A stretch of 64,000 bases of DNA from Salvelinus alpinus (GCF_045679555.1 NC_092091.1:86643462-86707461); one strand, 5' to 3'. Counted from the stretch's first letter, positions 1 through 12,218 are shown. A program made the numbers and translations. The notes: generated by a model from the sequence alone, not told the origin.

Positions 1-241
1 TCAACATGTTGATACTTCCTCTGTAGCTGGAGTCTCTGGTCCAGAATCAACATGTTGATACTTCCTCTGTAGCTGGAGTCTCTGGTCCAGAATCAACATG
101 TTGATACTTCCTCAGTAGCTGGAGTCTCTGGGCCAGAATCAACATGTTGATACTTCCTCAGTAGCTGGAGTCTCTGGTCCAGAATCAACATGTTGATACT
201 TCCTCTGTAGCTGGAGTCTCTGGTCCAGAATCAACATGTTG
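1..241. repeat. 46-bp minisatellite, about 5 copies
   Basis: A 46-bp unit beginning TCAACATGTTGATACTTCCT recurs about five times with few substitutions. The array runs off the left edge of the window, so its true length is unknown. No gene is visible in or beside it. Confidence 0.95.
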
Positions 242-332
242 TCCACCATCACCTCCTTCACTACTAAAGGTGAGTTTGACCTAATCTAATGTATTACTAT
301 GTAAGGGTTCAACCTGAGGTTTCACTTTGTAA

Positions 333-514
333 CAGCGGAGGCTGGTGAGGGAAGGACGGCTCATAATAATGTCTGGAACGGAGCAGATAGAATGGAATGG
401 CATCAAACACCTGGAAACCATGGAAACCATGTGTTTAATGTATTTGATACCATTCCGCTCCAGCCTTTACCACAAGCCCATCCTCCCCAATTAAGGTGCC
501 ACCAACCTCCAGTG
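333..514. mobile_element. MITE-like non-autonomous DNA element
   Basis: The left end CAGCGGAGGCTGGTG and the right end CACCAACCTCCAGTG are imperfect inverted complements about 15 bp long. The interior (GGAATGGCATCAAACAC / GTATTTGATACCATTCC) also pairs with itself. There is no coding capacity. I recognise the sequence type as a common dispersed salmonid repeat; the superfamily is not assigned. Confidence 0.7.
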
Positions 515-582
515 CTTTGTACTTTTTTTATTTTTACGTTTTAACTCAGTTAAGGTTTGACTTAGTTTGCTTTACAATAGCA

Positions 583-667
583 TGACCTGAACTGTCACAT
601 GACCTGAACTGTCACATCACCTGAACTATCACATGACTTGAACTGTCACATGACCTGAACTGTCACA
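583..667. repeat. 18-bp tandem repeat, about 5 copies
   Basis: The unit CATGACCTGAACTGTCA is repeated about five times with small changes such as CATCACCTGAACTATCA. Confidence 0.85.
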
Positions 668-723
668 ATATGAACCTGGGTATTATTAGAATAAAAGCTT
701 ACAGTTAATCAGATTCTCCAGTC

Positions 724-1412
724 CCACGTATCGTCATCCTGCTACTCTGTCCTGGATTCCCCTCCAGACCTGCTTACCCAGTCCCAACCCCTCTCACTCC
801 AGCCTCAGCCTCTGGACCTGGTTACCCTGTCCCAACCCCTCTCACTCCAGCCTCAGCCTCTGGACCTGGTTACCCTGTCCCAACCCCTCTCACTCCAGCC
901 TCAGTACCTGCTTACCCTGTCCCAACCCCTCTCACTCCAGCCTCAGTACCTGCTTACCCTGTCCCAACCCCTCTCACTCCAGCCTCAGTACCTGGTTACC
1001 CTGTCCCAACCCCTCTCACTCCAGCCTCAGCCTCCAGACCTGCTTACCCTGTCCCAACCCCTCTCACTCCAGCCTCAGCCTCCAGACCTGCTTACCCTGT
1101 CCCAACCCCTCTCACTCCAGCCTCAGTACCTGCTTACCCTGTCTCAACCCCTCTCGCTCCAGCCTCAGCCTCCTCACCTGCTTACCCTGTCCCAACCCCT
1201 CTCGCTCCAGCCTCAGCCTCCTCACCTGCTTACCCTGTCCCAACCCCTCTCGCCTCAGCCTCAGCCTTCGGACCTGGTTTCCATTAACCCGCCCGAGCTT
1301 CCCCTGACCTGCACTCCATCTTCCCCCTGTGTTTCAATAAATACCTTGGTTACTTCATCCCAGTCTGCTCTTGGGTTCCCCTGTTCCACTCAGTGTAACA
1401 GGTTGGGCCCCT
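724..1412 (+). mobile_element. LTR-like element copy A with an internal 48-bp array
   Basis: The left side (about 724-780) and the right side (about 1,250-1,412) match, in reverse complement, the two ends of the element at 21,168-23,935. The right portion holds an AATAAA signal (about 1,337) and ends ...GTGTAACA, as the 3' end of an LTR would. Between them a unit of about 48 bp (CCCAACCCCTCTCACTCCAG...) is repeated about ten times. The LTR assignment is inferred from the AATAAA, the terminal TG/CA dinucleotides seen across the two copies, and the lack of coding sequence. A short GTAACAGGTTGGGCCCCTTG duplication follows at 1,397-1,490. Confidence 0.6.
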
Positions 1413-1573
1413 TGTTCCCCTGTTCCACTCAGTGTAACAGGTTGGGCCCCTTGTTCCACTCAGCGTAACAGGTTGGGCCCCTTGTTATATCCAAGGACTG
1501 GGGTTGTCTCCTTTATCTATACATTTTGATTTGAGTCATTTTCCAGATGCTCCTACCCAGAGCCACTTACAGT

Positions 1574-1770
<197 letters not shown>

Positions 1771-2093
1771 AACCTTGTTTTCTAGAGACTTTGATGAACT
1801 GGATAAAGATTGAGTTAGGAATTGGGACATGTTAATACTGAAGGCCTATATTTAGAAGCAGATGCTTGAAATATTTATGTTCTATCTAGTGACTGAAGTA
1901 GTTCATGTTGATTCATTAACTGTTGATTAAATCCTTGTTTTCTACCTGGTGACACATATATTTCTAGTTATTTTATATATTTTCCGCTACTTATACATAC
2001 ATTTCACATACACAATTGACATACATGTTACTTTTATATACAGCGAATCACATAACAATAATACATGACTGAACATAAACTCTTTAATCCCGC

Positions 2094-3152
2094 CCCTCAG
2101 CCACTCTCAGCCCATCCCACCTATCACCATAGACCTCAGCCCATCCCACCTATCACCACAGACCTCAGCCCATCCCACCTATCACCACAGACCTCAGCCC
2201 ATCCCACCTATCACCATAGACCTCAGCCCATCCCACCTATCACCATAGACCTCAGCCCATCCCACCTATCACCACAGACCTCAGCCCATCCCACCTATCA
2301 CCACAGACCTCAGCCCATCCCACCTATCACCACAGACCTCAGCCCATCCCACCTATCACCACAGACCTCAGCCCATCCCACCTATCACCATAGACCTCAG
2401 CCCATCCCACCTATCACCATAGACCTCAGCCCATCCCACCTATCACCATAGACCTCAGCCCATCCCACCTATCACCATAGACCTCAGCCCATCCCACCTA
2501 TCACCACAGACCTCAGCCCATCCCACCTATCACCATAGACCTGAGCCCATCCCACCTATCACCATAGACCTGAGCCCATCCCACCTATCACCATAGACCT
2601 CAGCCCATCCCACCTATCACCATAGACCTCAGCCCATCCCACCTATCACCACAGACCTCAGGCCATCCCACCTATCACCACAGACCTCAGCCCATCCCAC
2701 CTATCACCACAGACCTCAGCCCATCCCACCTATCACCACAGACCTCAGCCCATCCCACCTATCACCACAGACCTCAGCCCATCCCACCTATCACCATAGA
2801 CCTGAGCCCATCCCACCTATCACCATAGACCTCAGCCCATCCCACCTATCACCACAGACCTCAGCCCATCCCACCTATCACCACAGACCTCAGCCCATCC
2901 CACCTATCACCACAGACCTCAGCCCATCCCACCTATCACCACAGACCTCAGCCCATCCCACCTATCACCACAGACCTCAGCCCATCCCACCTATCACCAT
3001 AGACCTGAGCCCATCCCACCTATCACCATAGACCTCAGCCCATCCCACCTATCACCACAGACCTCAGCCCATCCCACCTATCACCACAGACCTCAGCCCA
3101 TCCCACCTATCACCATAGACCTTAGCCCATCCCACCTATCACCATAGACCTC
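2094..3152. repeat. 29-bp minisatellite, about 36 copies
   Basis: The unit is 29 bp (CAGCCCATCCCACCTATCAC plus CATAGACCT). The main variants are CATAGACCT versus CACAGACCT, and CTCAG versus CTGAG. A 128-codon frame through it is a repeat shadow. Confidence 0.97.
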
Positions 3153-3289
3153 GTTTGGTTTCCATATATTTTTCAAATTGTTCTGTGATTTTTTAAATTA
3201 ATTTGTTTACCTTTCTAATTGTATCCACAGATTATGAGCTAAAGATGAACACCTTTCCAACGAGTCACGAACCTCTTCCTGGAAATGAC

Positions 3290-3558
3290 TGGACCTAATA
3301 TTTCATTAAATCAGAACACTAGAACAAAAAATAACAAAGAGAAAAACGAACAGTTCTGTAAGGAAACTAAACCATAAAGAAAACAACTACCCACCAAACA
3401 CAGGTGGGAAAAAGGCTGCCTAAGTATGATTCCCAATCGGAGACAACGATAGACAGCTGTCCCTGATTGAGAACCACACCCGGCCAAACACAAAGAAATA
3501 GAAAACATAGAAATAAAGAAACTATAATGCCCACCCTAGTCACACCCTGGGCGTGACA
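3290..3558. mobile_element. Partial LTR fragment, same family as 25,023-25,393
   Basis: It aligns by eye with the solo LTR at 25,023-25,393. Shared blocks include ATTCCCAATC, GACAACGAT, GACAGCTG, CCAAACACA and the terminal CGTGACA. The opposite end is truncated or degenerate. Confidence 0.65.
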
Positions 3559-3970
3559 GAGTATTATTATATTATTGATTGATTGTCTGTCCAGATCGCC
3601 CAACACCGCTATTTGTAAGGTTCATTTGAAGTGAATGCTGTGATTTTTTTAACCCTTCCTGAACCTGTGACCAGAAACAAGCTACATGGGGGCAATACCA
3701 GAATAAATTATTCAGTGAATCTGTCTCTTCTCATCAAAATCTACAGAGCTGAGATTGTTGTATGCCCCATATATATATAACATTCTGTTGGTGGCAATCA
3801 TTTAGCATAATAATTTAAATTAATGTTCTTGTTGGATATAATTTGAATAGTTAGCATTAGAATGGCCATAAGAAATATATACAGAGATAATGGACAGCCT
3901 AGTTCTAGTTGTCTTAAAAGCTCACTACTTTTCTGAGAAGTAACCATTATATACTATTTTACACCTGGGG
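3559..3970. other. Non-repetitive AT-rich interval, nothing recognised
   Basis: I see no gene, repeat family or conserved motif here. Confidence 0.6.
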
Positions 3971-4283
3971 CTATTCTCCCCCTCTCTCATTCTTTCTCTC
4001 TCTGCCCCTTCCGCTCTCTCTTTCCCCGTTCCCCTCCTCTTTCTCTCTCTCCCCCCTCTCTCTCTCTCTCGCTACCCCCTTCTCCCCACTCTCCCCCCTT
4101 CTCCCCACTCTCCCTTCTCTCTCTCTATCCCCCACTCTCTCTCTTTCTCTCCCCCCTCCTCTCTCTATTTCTCCCCCCTCCTCACTATCTCACCCCTCCT
4201 CTATTTCTCTCTCTCTCTTTCTCTCTCGAACACTCTCTCAAACATTGTCTCTCTCAAACACTCTCTGCAACACTCTCTCTCTT
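3971..4283. repeat. Pyrimidine-rich low-complexity tract
   Basis: Irregular CT/CCCC runs (CTCTCTCT, CCCCCTTCTCCCC) on the + strand, with no coding potential. Confidence 0.9.
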
Positions 4284-4740
4284 TCTAACTTGATACAGAT
4301 GAAATCAGTGTTCCAAAATCCTAATCCGGTATAATCCAGCCAACAGGCCTTTGATCGACTGATAGCTGACATGTTTAGATTTGGGCCATTTTTAGATCAC
4401 TGCTTGGAATTCTTGTCATAATTTGTATTTAGTTTTTCATCAATGCTGTCTGTTCAGGGACTTTACTGAAAGTAAAACAGCCAAAATTAGTTATTTGAAT
4501 ATGTCACATGTTTACTTAAAACCATTGTACTGCACCTGTCTGTACTTATTTCTGTAATGAACACAACATATTTGACAGATAATGACGTTTAATAATAAAA
4601 CAAAATATGATTATTAAAATCTTAAAATCTGATTGGAGTGACACAGGACAGTCCAATCAAATCATCAGATGGATAAATATATAACAACACCATAGAGGGG
4701 AAAAAGACATTATGTAATCTTTCTAGGAGTCATATGACCC
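4284..4740. other. Non-repetitive interval, nothing recognised
   Basis: AT-rich sequence without a supportable ORF or repeat unit. Confidence 0.55.
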
Positions 4741-4797
4741 GCCCCCTTCTCTCTCTACTTCCCCTCTCTCTCTCTCTCTAGCGCTCTCTCTCTAGCG

Positions 4798-4831
<34 letters not shown>

Positions 4832-4882
4832 AGCGCTCTCTCTGTCTCTCTCTGTCTCTCTAGCGCTCTCTCTCTCTCTCTA

Positions 4883-4916
<34 letters not shown>

Positions 4917-5031
4917 GCGCTCTCTCTCTCTCTCTCTCTCTCTGTCTGTCTCTCTAGCGATCTCTCTCTCTCAATCTCTTGCGCTCTTTCACTCCCTCCC
5001 CCTCTCCCTCCCTCCCCTCCTCTCTCTCGGG
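4741..5031. repeat. CT tract interspersed with AGCGCT
   Basis: Blocks of CTCTCT are interrupted by TCTAGCGCTCTC about eight times, giving a rough minisatellite within the microsatellite. Confidence 0.9.
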
Positions 5032-5484
5032 GATCGGGACAGATGGGGCGAACAGGAGGGGTGGGAGTACTTTAATTCTGCTAACATGTGACTGTGAACT
5101 GGCACAGCTTTAAAGGCTTACGTGAGGGAAACGGCTAGTCTGCGTTGGTCTCTTCAACGCTCCATCTCCAGCTCCTCTGTTACCGCGGTGAGAAACCAAC
5201 AGAAAATAAGTCTCGGACTGACTGACTCTGAGATGAATTTCGAAGCGCATTAAAACATCTGGCTGTGGCCATAGTTCTATAGACCAACTGACCAGTTCAG
5301 TTCGATACTCTTTACACACTGATCAAAAATATAAACGCAACATGTAACAAATTCAATGATTTTACTGAGTAACAGATGATATAAGGAAATCAGTCAATTG
5401 AAATACATTCATTGGGCTCTAAACTATGGATTTCACATGACTGGACAGGGGTGCAGCCCTGGGTGGGCTTTGGAGGGCATAGGC

Positions 5485-5775
5485 CCACCTACTTAGCAGC
5501 CAGGCCCACCCCCAGGCCCACCCACTTAGCAGCCAGGCCCACCCCCAGGCCCACCTACTTAGCAGCCAGGCCCACCCCCAGGCCCACCCCCAGGCCCACC
5601 CACTTAGCAGCCAGGCCCACCCCCAGGCCCACCCACTTAGCAGCCAGGCCCACCCCCAGGCCCACCCACTTAGCAGCCAGGCCCACCCCCAGGCCCACCC
5701 ACTTAGCAGCCAGGCCCACCCCCAGGCCCACCTACTTAGCAGCCAGGCCCACCCCCAGGCCCACCCACAATCCCG
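5485..5775. repeat. GC-rich tandem array inside the Tc1-like element
   Basis: The blocks AGGCCCACCCACTTAGCAGC and CAGGCCCACCCCC alternate about eight times. The 123-codon frame through it (Arg-Pro-Thr-rich) is a repeat product. Confidence 0.9.
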
Positions 5776-5779
5776 CAGG

Positions 5780-6001
5780 TTAAAAAGACGGATGTGGAGG
5801 CGTGGTTAAACGTGGTCTGAGGTTGTGAGGCCGGTTGGACGTACTGACAAATTCTCTAAAACAACATTGGATGTGGCTTATGGTAGAAAAATGAACATGA
5901 AATTCTCTGGCAACAGCTCTGGTGAACATTCCTGCGGTCAGCATGCCAATTCCACGTTCCATTAAAACGTGAGACATCTGTGGCATTGTGCTGTGAGACA
6001 A
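5780..6001 (-). pseudogene. Tc1-like transposase N-terminal fragment
   Basis: A 73-residue frame containing IGMLTAGMFTRAVAREFHV followed by STISHIQ and NRPHNLRPR. This is the paired-like helix-turn-helix layout of Tc1-family transposases (helix, RAVAREF recognition region, basic GRPR-like linker). The catalytic DDE region is missing, so the product cannot transpose. Its position inside inverted ends supports the assignment. The family is clear; the subfamily is not. Confidence 0.75.
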
Positions 6002-6696
6002 AACGGAACAATTTAGAGTGGCTTTCTATTGTCCCCAGCACAAGGTGCACCTGTGTAACGATCATTGCTGTTTAATCAGCTTCTTGATATGCCACACCTG
6101 TCAGGTGGGTGGATTATCTCGGCAAATGAGAAATGTTCACCAACAGGGATGTAATTAAAATTTGTGCATTCAATTTAAGAAAAATAAGCTTTTTTTTTCT
6201 GCATATGGAAAATGTCTGTGATTTTTTAAAAAAAAGAGAGAAAATCAGCTCATTTAACATGCGGTGTTTATATAGTTGTTCTGAGTGATGGAGGTTTCAG
6301 TAACAATGGATTCAGCACCATGGACAGCACCACTTCTCCATGCAGCAGACAGTAGAGAGAGAAAACCACGTCGGATCGGGCTACCATTTATTTCTGCAGA
6401 ATAAAATCATGCACTCTGGACTGTGGTTTAAGGCCGATGGGAAATTACAATAATCCTAATCTTTGAATTTAGAAATAGATAGTGCAGCCTGCTGTCAATC
6501 TCTAAATTATGAACAAATGGACTTATTGGATGGTTTGGCCACCACATTTATAAATGTACATTTAAATGTAAATTAGGTTTATATGCTATTAATACGTTCT
6601 CATGGATATTTAAAATGCTAATTAAAAAATTAAAGAAGAGATGCATAGAACACTATTTGCCTCTGTACAGGCCTTGGGAAACCTTGCATGCCTGAG

Positions 6697-6736
6697 GCAA
6701 CCTCTTTCTCTCTCTGTCTCTCTGTCTCTCTGTCTC

Positions 6737-6791
<55 letters not shown>
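6697..6791. repeat. (TCTG)n/(TCTC)n microsatellite
   Basis: TCTCTCTG blocks lead into a pure TCTG run. Confidence 0.95.
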
Positions 6792-6880
6792 GTGCTCATG
6801 CGTTCTGTTGGTTCTGTAAAAGCGATTATCACCAGCTGTTGGTGCACGTGGTTTCTAAAAGCAAAACACCGAAGAGCGCG

Positions 6881-6915
6881 CAGAACGAGAGAGAGAGAGA
6901 GAACAGCGAGAGACC

Positions 6916-6967
<52 letters not shown>

Positions 6968-7110
6968 TAGTTTCTCATTCAGTCCAGCCGCACATCGCGG
7001 TTTGAGTGACACAGATACAGGTTTACAGCACAGATGGAGTGAGAGATCGGAAAAGAGAGGGATAGACAAGGGGAGAGACAGAGACAGGATAGACAGGGAG
7101 AGAGAGATAT
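6881..7110. repeat. (GA)n and purine-rich tract upstream of the receptor gene
   Basis: A GA run at about 6,918-6,963 is followed by looser GAGAGAGACAG sequence to 7,110. It lies 200-400 bp upstream of the receptor start codon, so it is probably promoter or 5'-UTR sequence. I find no convincing TATA box. Confidence 0.85.
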
Positions 7111-7295
7111 AATGGAAAGAGTTAGGATATAAATATTGGATTAATTTAAAAAATACACCAACCGAGGACTATTTTTTTCCTCTCTCACGTGAATGGGGAT
7201 ACAGCGGGATATGATATGGAGTCTCGTGAGCTGTTTTTCAGTGTGTTTGATTGACAGACTTTTAGCACCGCCGAACACCTGACGGTGGAAGGGAC

Positions 7296-7811
7296 ATGCA
7301 TAACGCCAGCCACCGCCTGGCAGAGAACGAGAGCGAGCCTCATCTGCCCGACCCACACACGGATTTACCCGCCACTCGCGCACTCATCGGCTGCGTCCTC
7401 GCACTGCTCATCCTCTGGACGTTGCTGGGCAACTTCACGGTGTGCGCGGCGGTTCTGCGTTACCGGCACCTGCGCGCCAAAGTCACCAACATCTTCATCG
7501 TGTCTCTGGCGCTGTCGGACCTCCTCGTGGCGCTGCTCGTGATGCCGTGGAAGGTAAAGTCTTGATTATATTTCATTGATTGAAAATGGATTGATAACAT
7601 ATATGATTGCCTAGAAAACAGATTTCAGTGTCTCAAAATTGTCATTGACTCATTTCATTCTGTAATTTGTTTTGTCAGTTGTATTATTGTGGATTGACAC
7701 TAAAAATAAACGTTCTCTCTCTCTCTCTCTCTCTCTTACTTTGTCTCTCAATTTCTCTCTCTCTCTTTCTCTCTCTGTCTCTCTACGCGCTCTCTGTCTC
7801 TCGCTGTTCTC

Positions 7812-7856
<45 letters not shown>

Positions 7857-9906
7857 AAGGCGGCAGCAGAGGTGGCGGGGTTCTGGCCCTTCGGTGCGTT
7901 CTGTGACACCTGGGTGGCGAGCGACATCATGTGTTCCACGGCGTCCATCTTGAATCTGTGCATGATCAGTGTGGACCGCTACTGGGCGATCTCCAGCCCG
8001 TTCCGTTACGAGAGGAGAATGAACCGCCGCGTGGCCTTCGTCATGGTCGGCGTGACCTGGACGGTCTCCGTGGTGATATCATTTGTGCCCGTTCAACTCC
8101 ACTGGCACCGGGCTGCGATTACCGGAAATAGCGGGAGCGGTGACGAATTTACCCGGGACGTTACCGGATTTAACGTCAGCGGGGTATATCAACTCCACAG
8201 GGCGGCGGAGGAGAACGGCTGGGACTGTGATTCAAGTCTGAGTCGGACCTACGCCATCTCCTCCTCGTTGATCAGTTTCTACATCCCCGTGGCGATCATG
8301 GTGGTCACCTACACACGTATCTACCGGATCGCCCAGGTCCAGATACGCAGGATATCCTCTCTGGAGCGAGCCGCAGAACACGCGCAGAACTGCCGCTCGG
8401 ACGCGCACGTGGATGTGGATGCAGATGGGCACGTGCACGCTTTCCACCGCCGTCATCATCCTCCTCTTCGTTCTAAACACCGCTGCTCCATCTTTCTCCA
8501 AACTACCAATTCCCCAAAACATCATCATCATCACCCTGATCTTCCTCCCCCACACCGGGCCCTGAGGTACTCCATTAGGAAGGAGACCAAGGTTCTGAAG
8601 ACTCTGTCTGTCATCATGGGGGTGTTCGTCTTCTGCTGGTCCCCCTTCTTCATCCTCAACTGTGCCATGCCTTTCTGCCCAGGTAGGCTACTATGACCTT
8701 TCACCTCAAATACATCAATGTATTATCAATTGTCACGTTGAAAGAACGTTCAGGTCGGCAACATAATTCCCTTCAATAATTGTTATTGGTTAGAGTTAGA
8801 TATACTAACTAGGTCATGTGATAGGTTAGAGTTAGATAGACTAGGTCATGTGATAGGTTAGTTAGATATACTAACTAGGTCATGTGATAGGTTAGAGTTA
8901 GATAGACTAGGTCATGTGATAGGTTAGTTAGATAGACTAACTATGTCATGTGATAGGTTAGTTAGATAGACTAACTAGGTCATGTGATAGATTAGAGTTA
9001 GATAGTTTGGTTTTTCCTTTTTTATAGAGAAACCCCAGGCAGTGCGTGTTTCGGAGCCCGTTGTTCCGAGCACAACAACCTTCCTGAACCTTCTTTTAAC
9101 ACTTCAGTTAAAAGAAGTTTACATTTCAGTTTTACATTCCTGTCCAGACAATATTTCAACTCTTGGTTAATTAAAGCGCCAGAACAATACAACTATTTAT
9201 GAAATATCACTGATCTGAGAGCAGCCAGAAACACGATCACTGTCTAACTCTCATGCCCATGTTCCCCCCACACACAGGTCCAGGTACAGCCTCCAGAACT
9301 GTGTCAGACCCCTCCTCCCAATCCTCCCACCTGTACTGTGTCAGTGAAACCACCTTCGACGTCTTCGTTTGGTTCGGTTGGAGCAACTCGTCCTTAAACC
9401 CCGTCATCTACGCCTTCAACACTGAGTTCCGCGAGGCGTTCCTCCGCTTGCTGGGTTGCCGTGGAGACAACGGGTGCTTCGGCGGCTGGACGACGAGCGT
9501 CACGCGCGCGGAGAGCTTTGTCTTGGCGAGCAACGAGGCCGTCGGCGCCGTGACGGAGAAGAAGAACTCGCTCCACACAATGGAGATGGGCGTGGCTTAC
9601 GATACCGGCTGTGGCGCCGGTAGAGGTAGCGTCACATCTGGTGTAATCCGCGACCCGGTTAGGGGTAGGGTGCTACCGGTTAGAGGAGCTGTAGAGGAGC
9701 CGGTGTGTGACTGTGAGGTGGATCCGGTTACAGGAAGAGGGGACAGCGGGGGAGGTCTCTCTAGGACGCCACCGGCAACGTTAACGAACTGTAGAGGGAC
9801 GATAACGCAACCAGAGGCGGTGTGCGACTGTCCCATGGAGGATTGTAAAATAGACGTAACGGATAGGGGACAACGGACTCAGATGATTCCCTCACAAACT
9901 TTCTAA
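7296..9906 (+). CDS. drd1-like: D1-class dopamine receptor (GPCR), three exons
   Basis: Join 7,296-7,553, 7,860-8,682 and 9,278-9,906: 569 codons plus TAA. Introns are GT-AG with phases 0 and 1. The product is a plasma-membrane dopamine receptor; D1-class members couple to Gs/Golf and raise cAMP. Visible hallmarks: N-terminal sequons NAS and NES; TM1 GN (45-46); TM2 LALSDLL (D75); C101 paired with ECL2 C209; the amine-binding Asp D108 in [13 protein letters not shown] 125-127; TM5 SSS (220-222); TM6 CWSP (345-348, where human D1 has CWLP); TM7 NPVIY (401-405); and a C-terminal LLGC palmitoylation-type Cys. The TM3-TM5 region closely resembles human D1. The ECL2 insert, a His-rich ICL3 and a long tail make it longer than the usual D1 or D5 (about 450-480 residues). 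Human DRD1 and DRD5 coding regions are uninterrupted, so the introns suggest a teleost-specific D1 subtype (D1C/D1E, i.e. drd6/drd7), which I cannot settle by eye. An alternative exon 3 acceptor at 9,284 would remove two residues. Confidence 0.93.
7712..7857. repeat. CT microsatellite forming the 3' end of receptor intron 1
   Basis: Nearly the whole 3' half of the 306-bp intron is CTCTCT with GTCTCT interruptions, running directly into the CCAAG acceptor. It doubles as a very long polypyrimidine tract. Confidence 0.92.
8785..9008. repeat. Tandem repeat in receptor intron 2
   Basis: GGTTAGAGTTAGATAGACTA and GGTCATGTGATA blocks are repeated about six times with a unit of roughly 30-37 bp. Intron 2 spans 8,683-9,277. 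Confidence 0.88.
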
Positions 9907-10536
9907 TGAACTTTCAAACTGTGCCAAACTGACCGTACCATTGATGTCTGTAGTGGTTTCATTTTAAATGAATCCACTACTACTATTGTCTCAGCTGTTA
10001 ATGGATTACATATATCCAGGAAATAGCTATAACAGGTTTATCCAAAACATTCATTGGCCAATTTGATGAAAAAGCATTGAGGATTGATTGAAACAGGGAC
10101 ATTTTCCACCAATGCTCTCTAGACTAAGGTTTCTCCAGCTGTAGTTCCTGAACCCCCAGAGCTCTGTAATATATTGCTGATCTGACCTGTTTTTATGGAA
10201 GTGGTCCCTCAAGGAGAAAAGGATAGTAATGGTAATGATGGTAATGATAGTAATGGTAAACAACCACATTGAAAAACACTGTTCTATGCTGCCATTGCAT
10301 TAGGTCAACATTATTAGGTCAATATGAACTCCTGATTGGTGTAGGTCAATATCATTAGGTCAATATCAACTCCTGATTGGTCTAAGTCTGCGAAGGGGAT
10401 AGAATGTTAGAAGAGTAGAATAGATCTTCCCTGAGCTGATCTAGATTTCTATTTCTACTGCCGTCTCTCAACCGTCATTACCATCATATCTGTTCTGGAC
10501 CCGGGGGCTTTGTTTGTTGGGGAAGTGTGACACCGC
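9907..10536. other. Receptor 3' flank, no gene
   Basis: Probably 3' UTR and flank. It contains a short GGTAATGATAGTAATGGT repeat (about 10,220-10,260) and a duplicated TTAGGTCAATAT...CTCCTGATTGGT segment (about 10,312-10,382). No canonical AATAAA is obvious close to the stop. Confidence 0.5.
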
Positions 10537-10735
10537 CTGCGTCTGAAATGGCACCCTCTTCCCTATGTAGTGCACTACTTTTGACCAGGGCCTATAGGGC
10601 TGTAGTGCACTACTTTTGACCAGAGCCTATGGGGCTGTAGTGCACTACTTTTGTCCAGGATCCAATGGCACCCTATTCCCTATATAGTGCACTACTTTTT
10701 ACCAGGGTCCTTTGGGACACAACCCTCTGTATTTC
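10537..10735. mobile_element. Salmonid palindromic MITE (GTGCACTAC type), partial tandem copies
   Basis: AAATGGCACCCT...TAGTGCACTACTTTTGACCAG occurs in about four successive partial copies. Intact copies elsewhere in the window (for example 29,868-29,968) are self-complementary from GGCACCCTATTCCC to GGGAATAGGGTGC. Confidence 0.75.
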
Positions 10736-10861
10736 TCAGATTATCAGGGATTATTTCTCCAGGCCCTGGGGATCTTGTGTGATGTCATGTCACGGTGACG
10801 ATGATGAAAAGTCCATCCTGGGTATTTCTAAGCATCTATTATACAGTAACAAAGTCTCACA

Positions 10862-11160
10862 ACCAGAGCTCCCTCTCTCTTTCTCTCTACATCTCTTTCT
10901 CTCCCTGTCTTACCAGCTCTCTCTCCACACCTCATCCTCCTCTCCATCTCTCTCTCACTTATCTTCCTCTCCACTCTCTCTATTCCTCTCGCCCCTCCCT
11001 CCCTCCCTCCCTCCCTCCCTCCCTCCCTCCCTCCCTCCCTCCCTCCCTCCCTCCCTCCCTCCCTCCCTCCCTCCCTCGTCCCATCTCTACTCCACTCCTC
11101 TTAAACACGTCCTCTCTACTCTTCTCTCCCTTTCTCTCTCCCTCTCCCATTATCCCTCTC
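10862..11160. repeat. Pyrimidine tract with (CCCT)n core
   Basis: CT-rich sequence surrounds a pure CCCT tetranucleotide run at about 10,989-11,078. Long frames through it encode only Pro/Ser/Leu repeats. Confidence 0.95.
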
Positions 11161-11940
11161 TCATGCGAGCAAGAAATCATTCATTTGTTAATCACATCAT
11201 ATCCCTGATTAGGGTTAGTGCGACCTGCCTCATGCATGGTTGGCACAGAAGGACAAACTGAATCTTCATGAATGACTGGCTTGAATTGTGAGTTTGACCA
11301 CACAATTTATTTTCATAATGAGCCAAAAGGTATTGCTTTAAACCCAAAAGTTGCAAAGGAAACGTGATCTATTTAATAAACACAGGAACAGCTGCATCTA
11401 GTTGTCATAACCTCGTACGTTCACACTACTTTTTATGCAGGCTACTTCAATTACTAATTTCTCAGAACAGGGGGAAAAACACATCACCAGATTCACAGGG
11501 AATACATGACATAGTATGAAGATGCAATACTCCAAGCCGCAGCTTCATACTACTTGTCCAACATAGAGAACTGATGCTTGTATACTGGTTGTTGAGTTGG
11601 ATTGGCATGGGTATGAGGGGTCCGTGGGTGACTTTTGGATTGTCTTACTCATTGATAGGAAGACGTTTGGTCCAAATCAGATGTTGGGTACAATATTTAC
11701 TGAATATTATCTGAATCCTATTATTTAAAATTACCAATTTTGATCCAATCAATTCAATTAATTTTCTCAAATAGTATTTGAACCCAGGTTGCATATTGTA
11801 ACCCGTGAGGTTGGTTGGCTTTGCGTGCCGGTTTCCTGAATCAAATCTCTCCGATCCATAACCTAACATGCAGAATGTGTGTATGTGCTTGCCTCTGACT
11901 AAAAGCTAAGCCCAGAGAGAGAGAGTGTCTGTGTGTCTGT
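11161..11940. other. Unique-looking non-coding interval
   Basis: I see no supportable gene or repeat; the short frames lack any recognisable domain. Confidence 0.5.
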
Positions 11941-11944
11941 GTTT

Positions 11945-11974
11945 AAAGTGAAAGAGAGAGAGAGAGGGGGAGGA

Positions 11975-12014
<40 letters not shown>

Positions 12015-12066
12015 TAGAGAGAAATGGAGAGAGAGAAATGGAGAGACAGAGAGAGACAGAGAGAGA
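11945..12066. repeat. (GA)n microsatellite
   Basis: GAGAGA runs with GAAATG and GACAGA interruptions. Confidence 0.93.
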
Positions 12067-12218
12067 CATAGATGCTGTGTTAGTTGCGTAACCTCTCTCC
12101 TCTCTCTCCCTCCCACCTCTAGGTTCTCTCCCTGGACTGTTAACCTGTCATCATGTGTTTGGTCCCTGATTGGTGGAAAGCTGAGCAGCAGCAGTGTTTC
12201 TCCTCTTCTCTTCTTTTT

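Larger units (their letters stand above)
5318..6286 (-). mobile_element. Degenerate Tc1-like transposon
   Basis: The left end (ACTGATCAAAAATATAAACG, 5,318) and the right end (complement of GCGGTGTTTATATAGTTGTT, about 6,265-6,286) are imperfect inverted repeats. Between them the minus strand keeps an N-terminal transposase remnant (5,780-6,001). The rest of the transposase is absent and is replaced by a Pro/Ala-coding GC-rich array (about 5,485-5,775). The first about 120 bp recur at 29,630-29,800, so this is a dispersed family. Confidence 0.7.
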
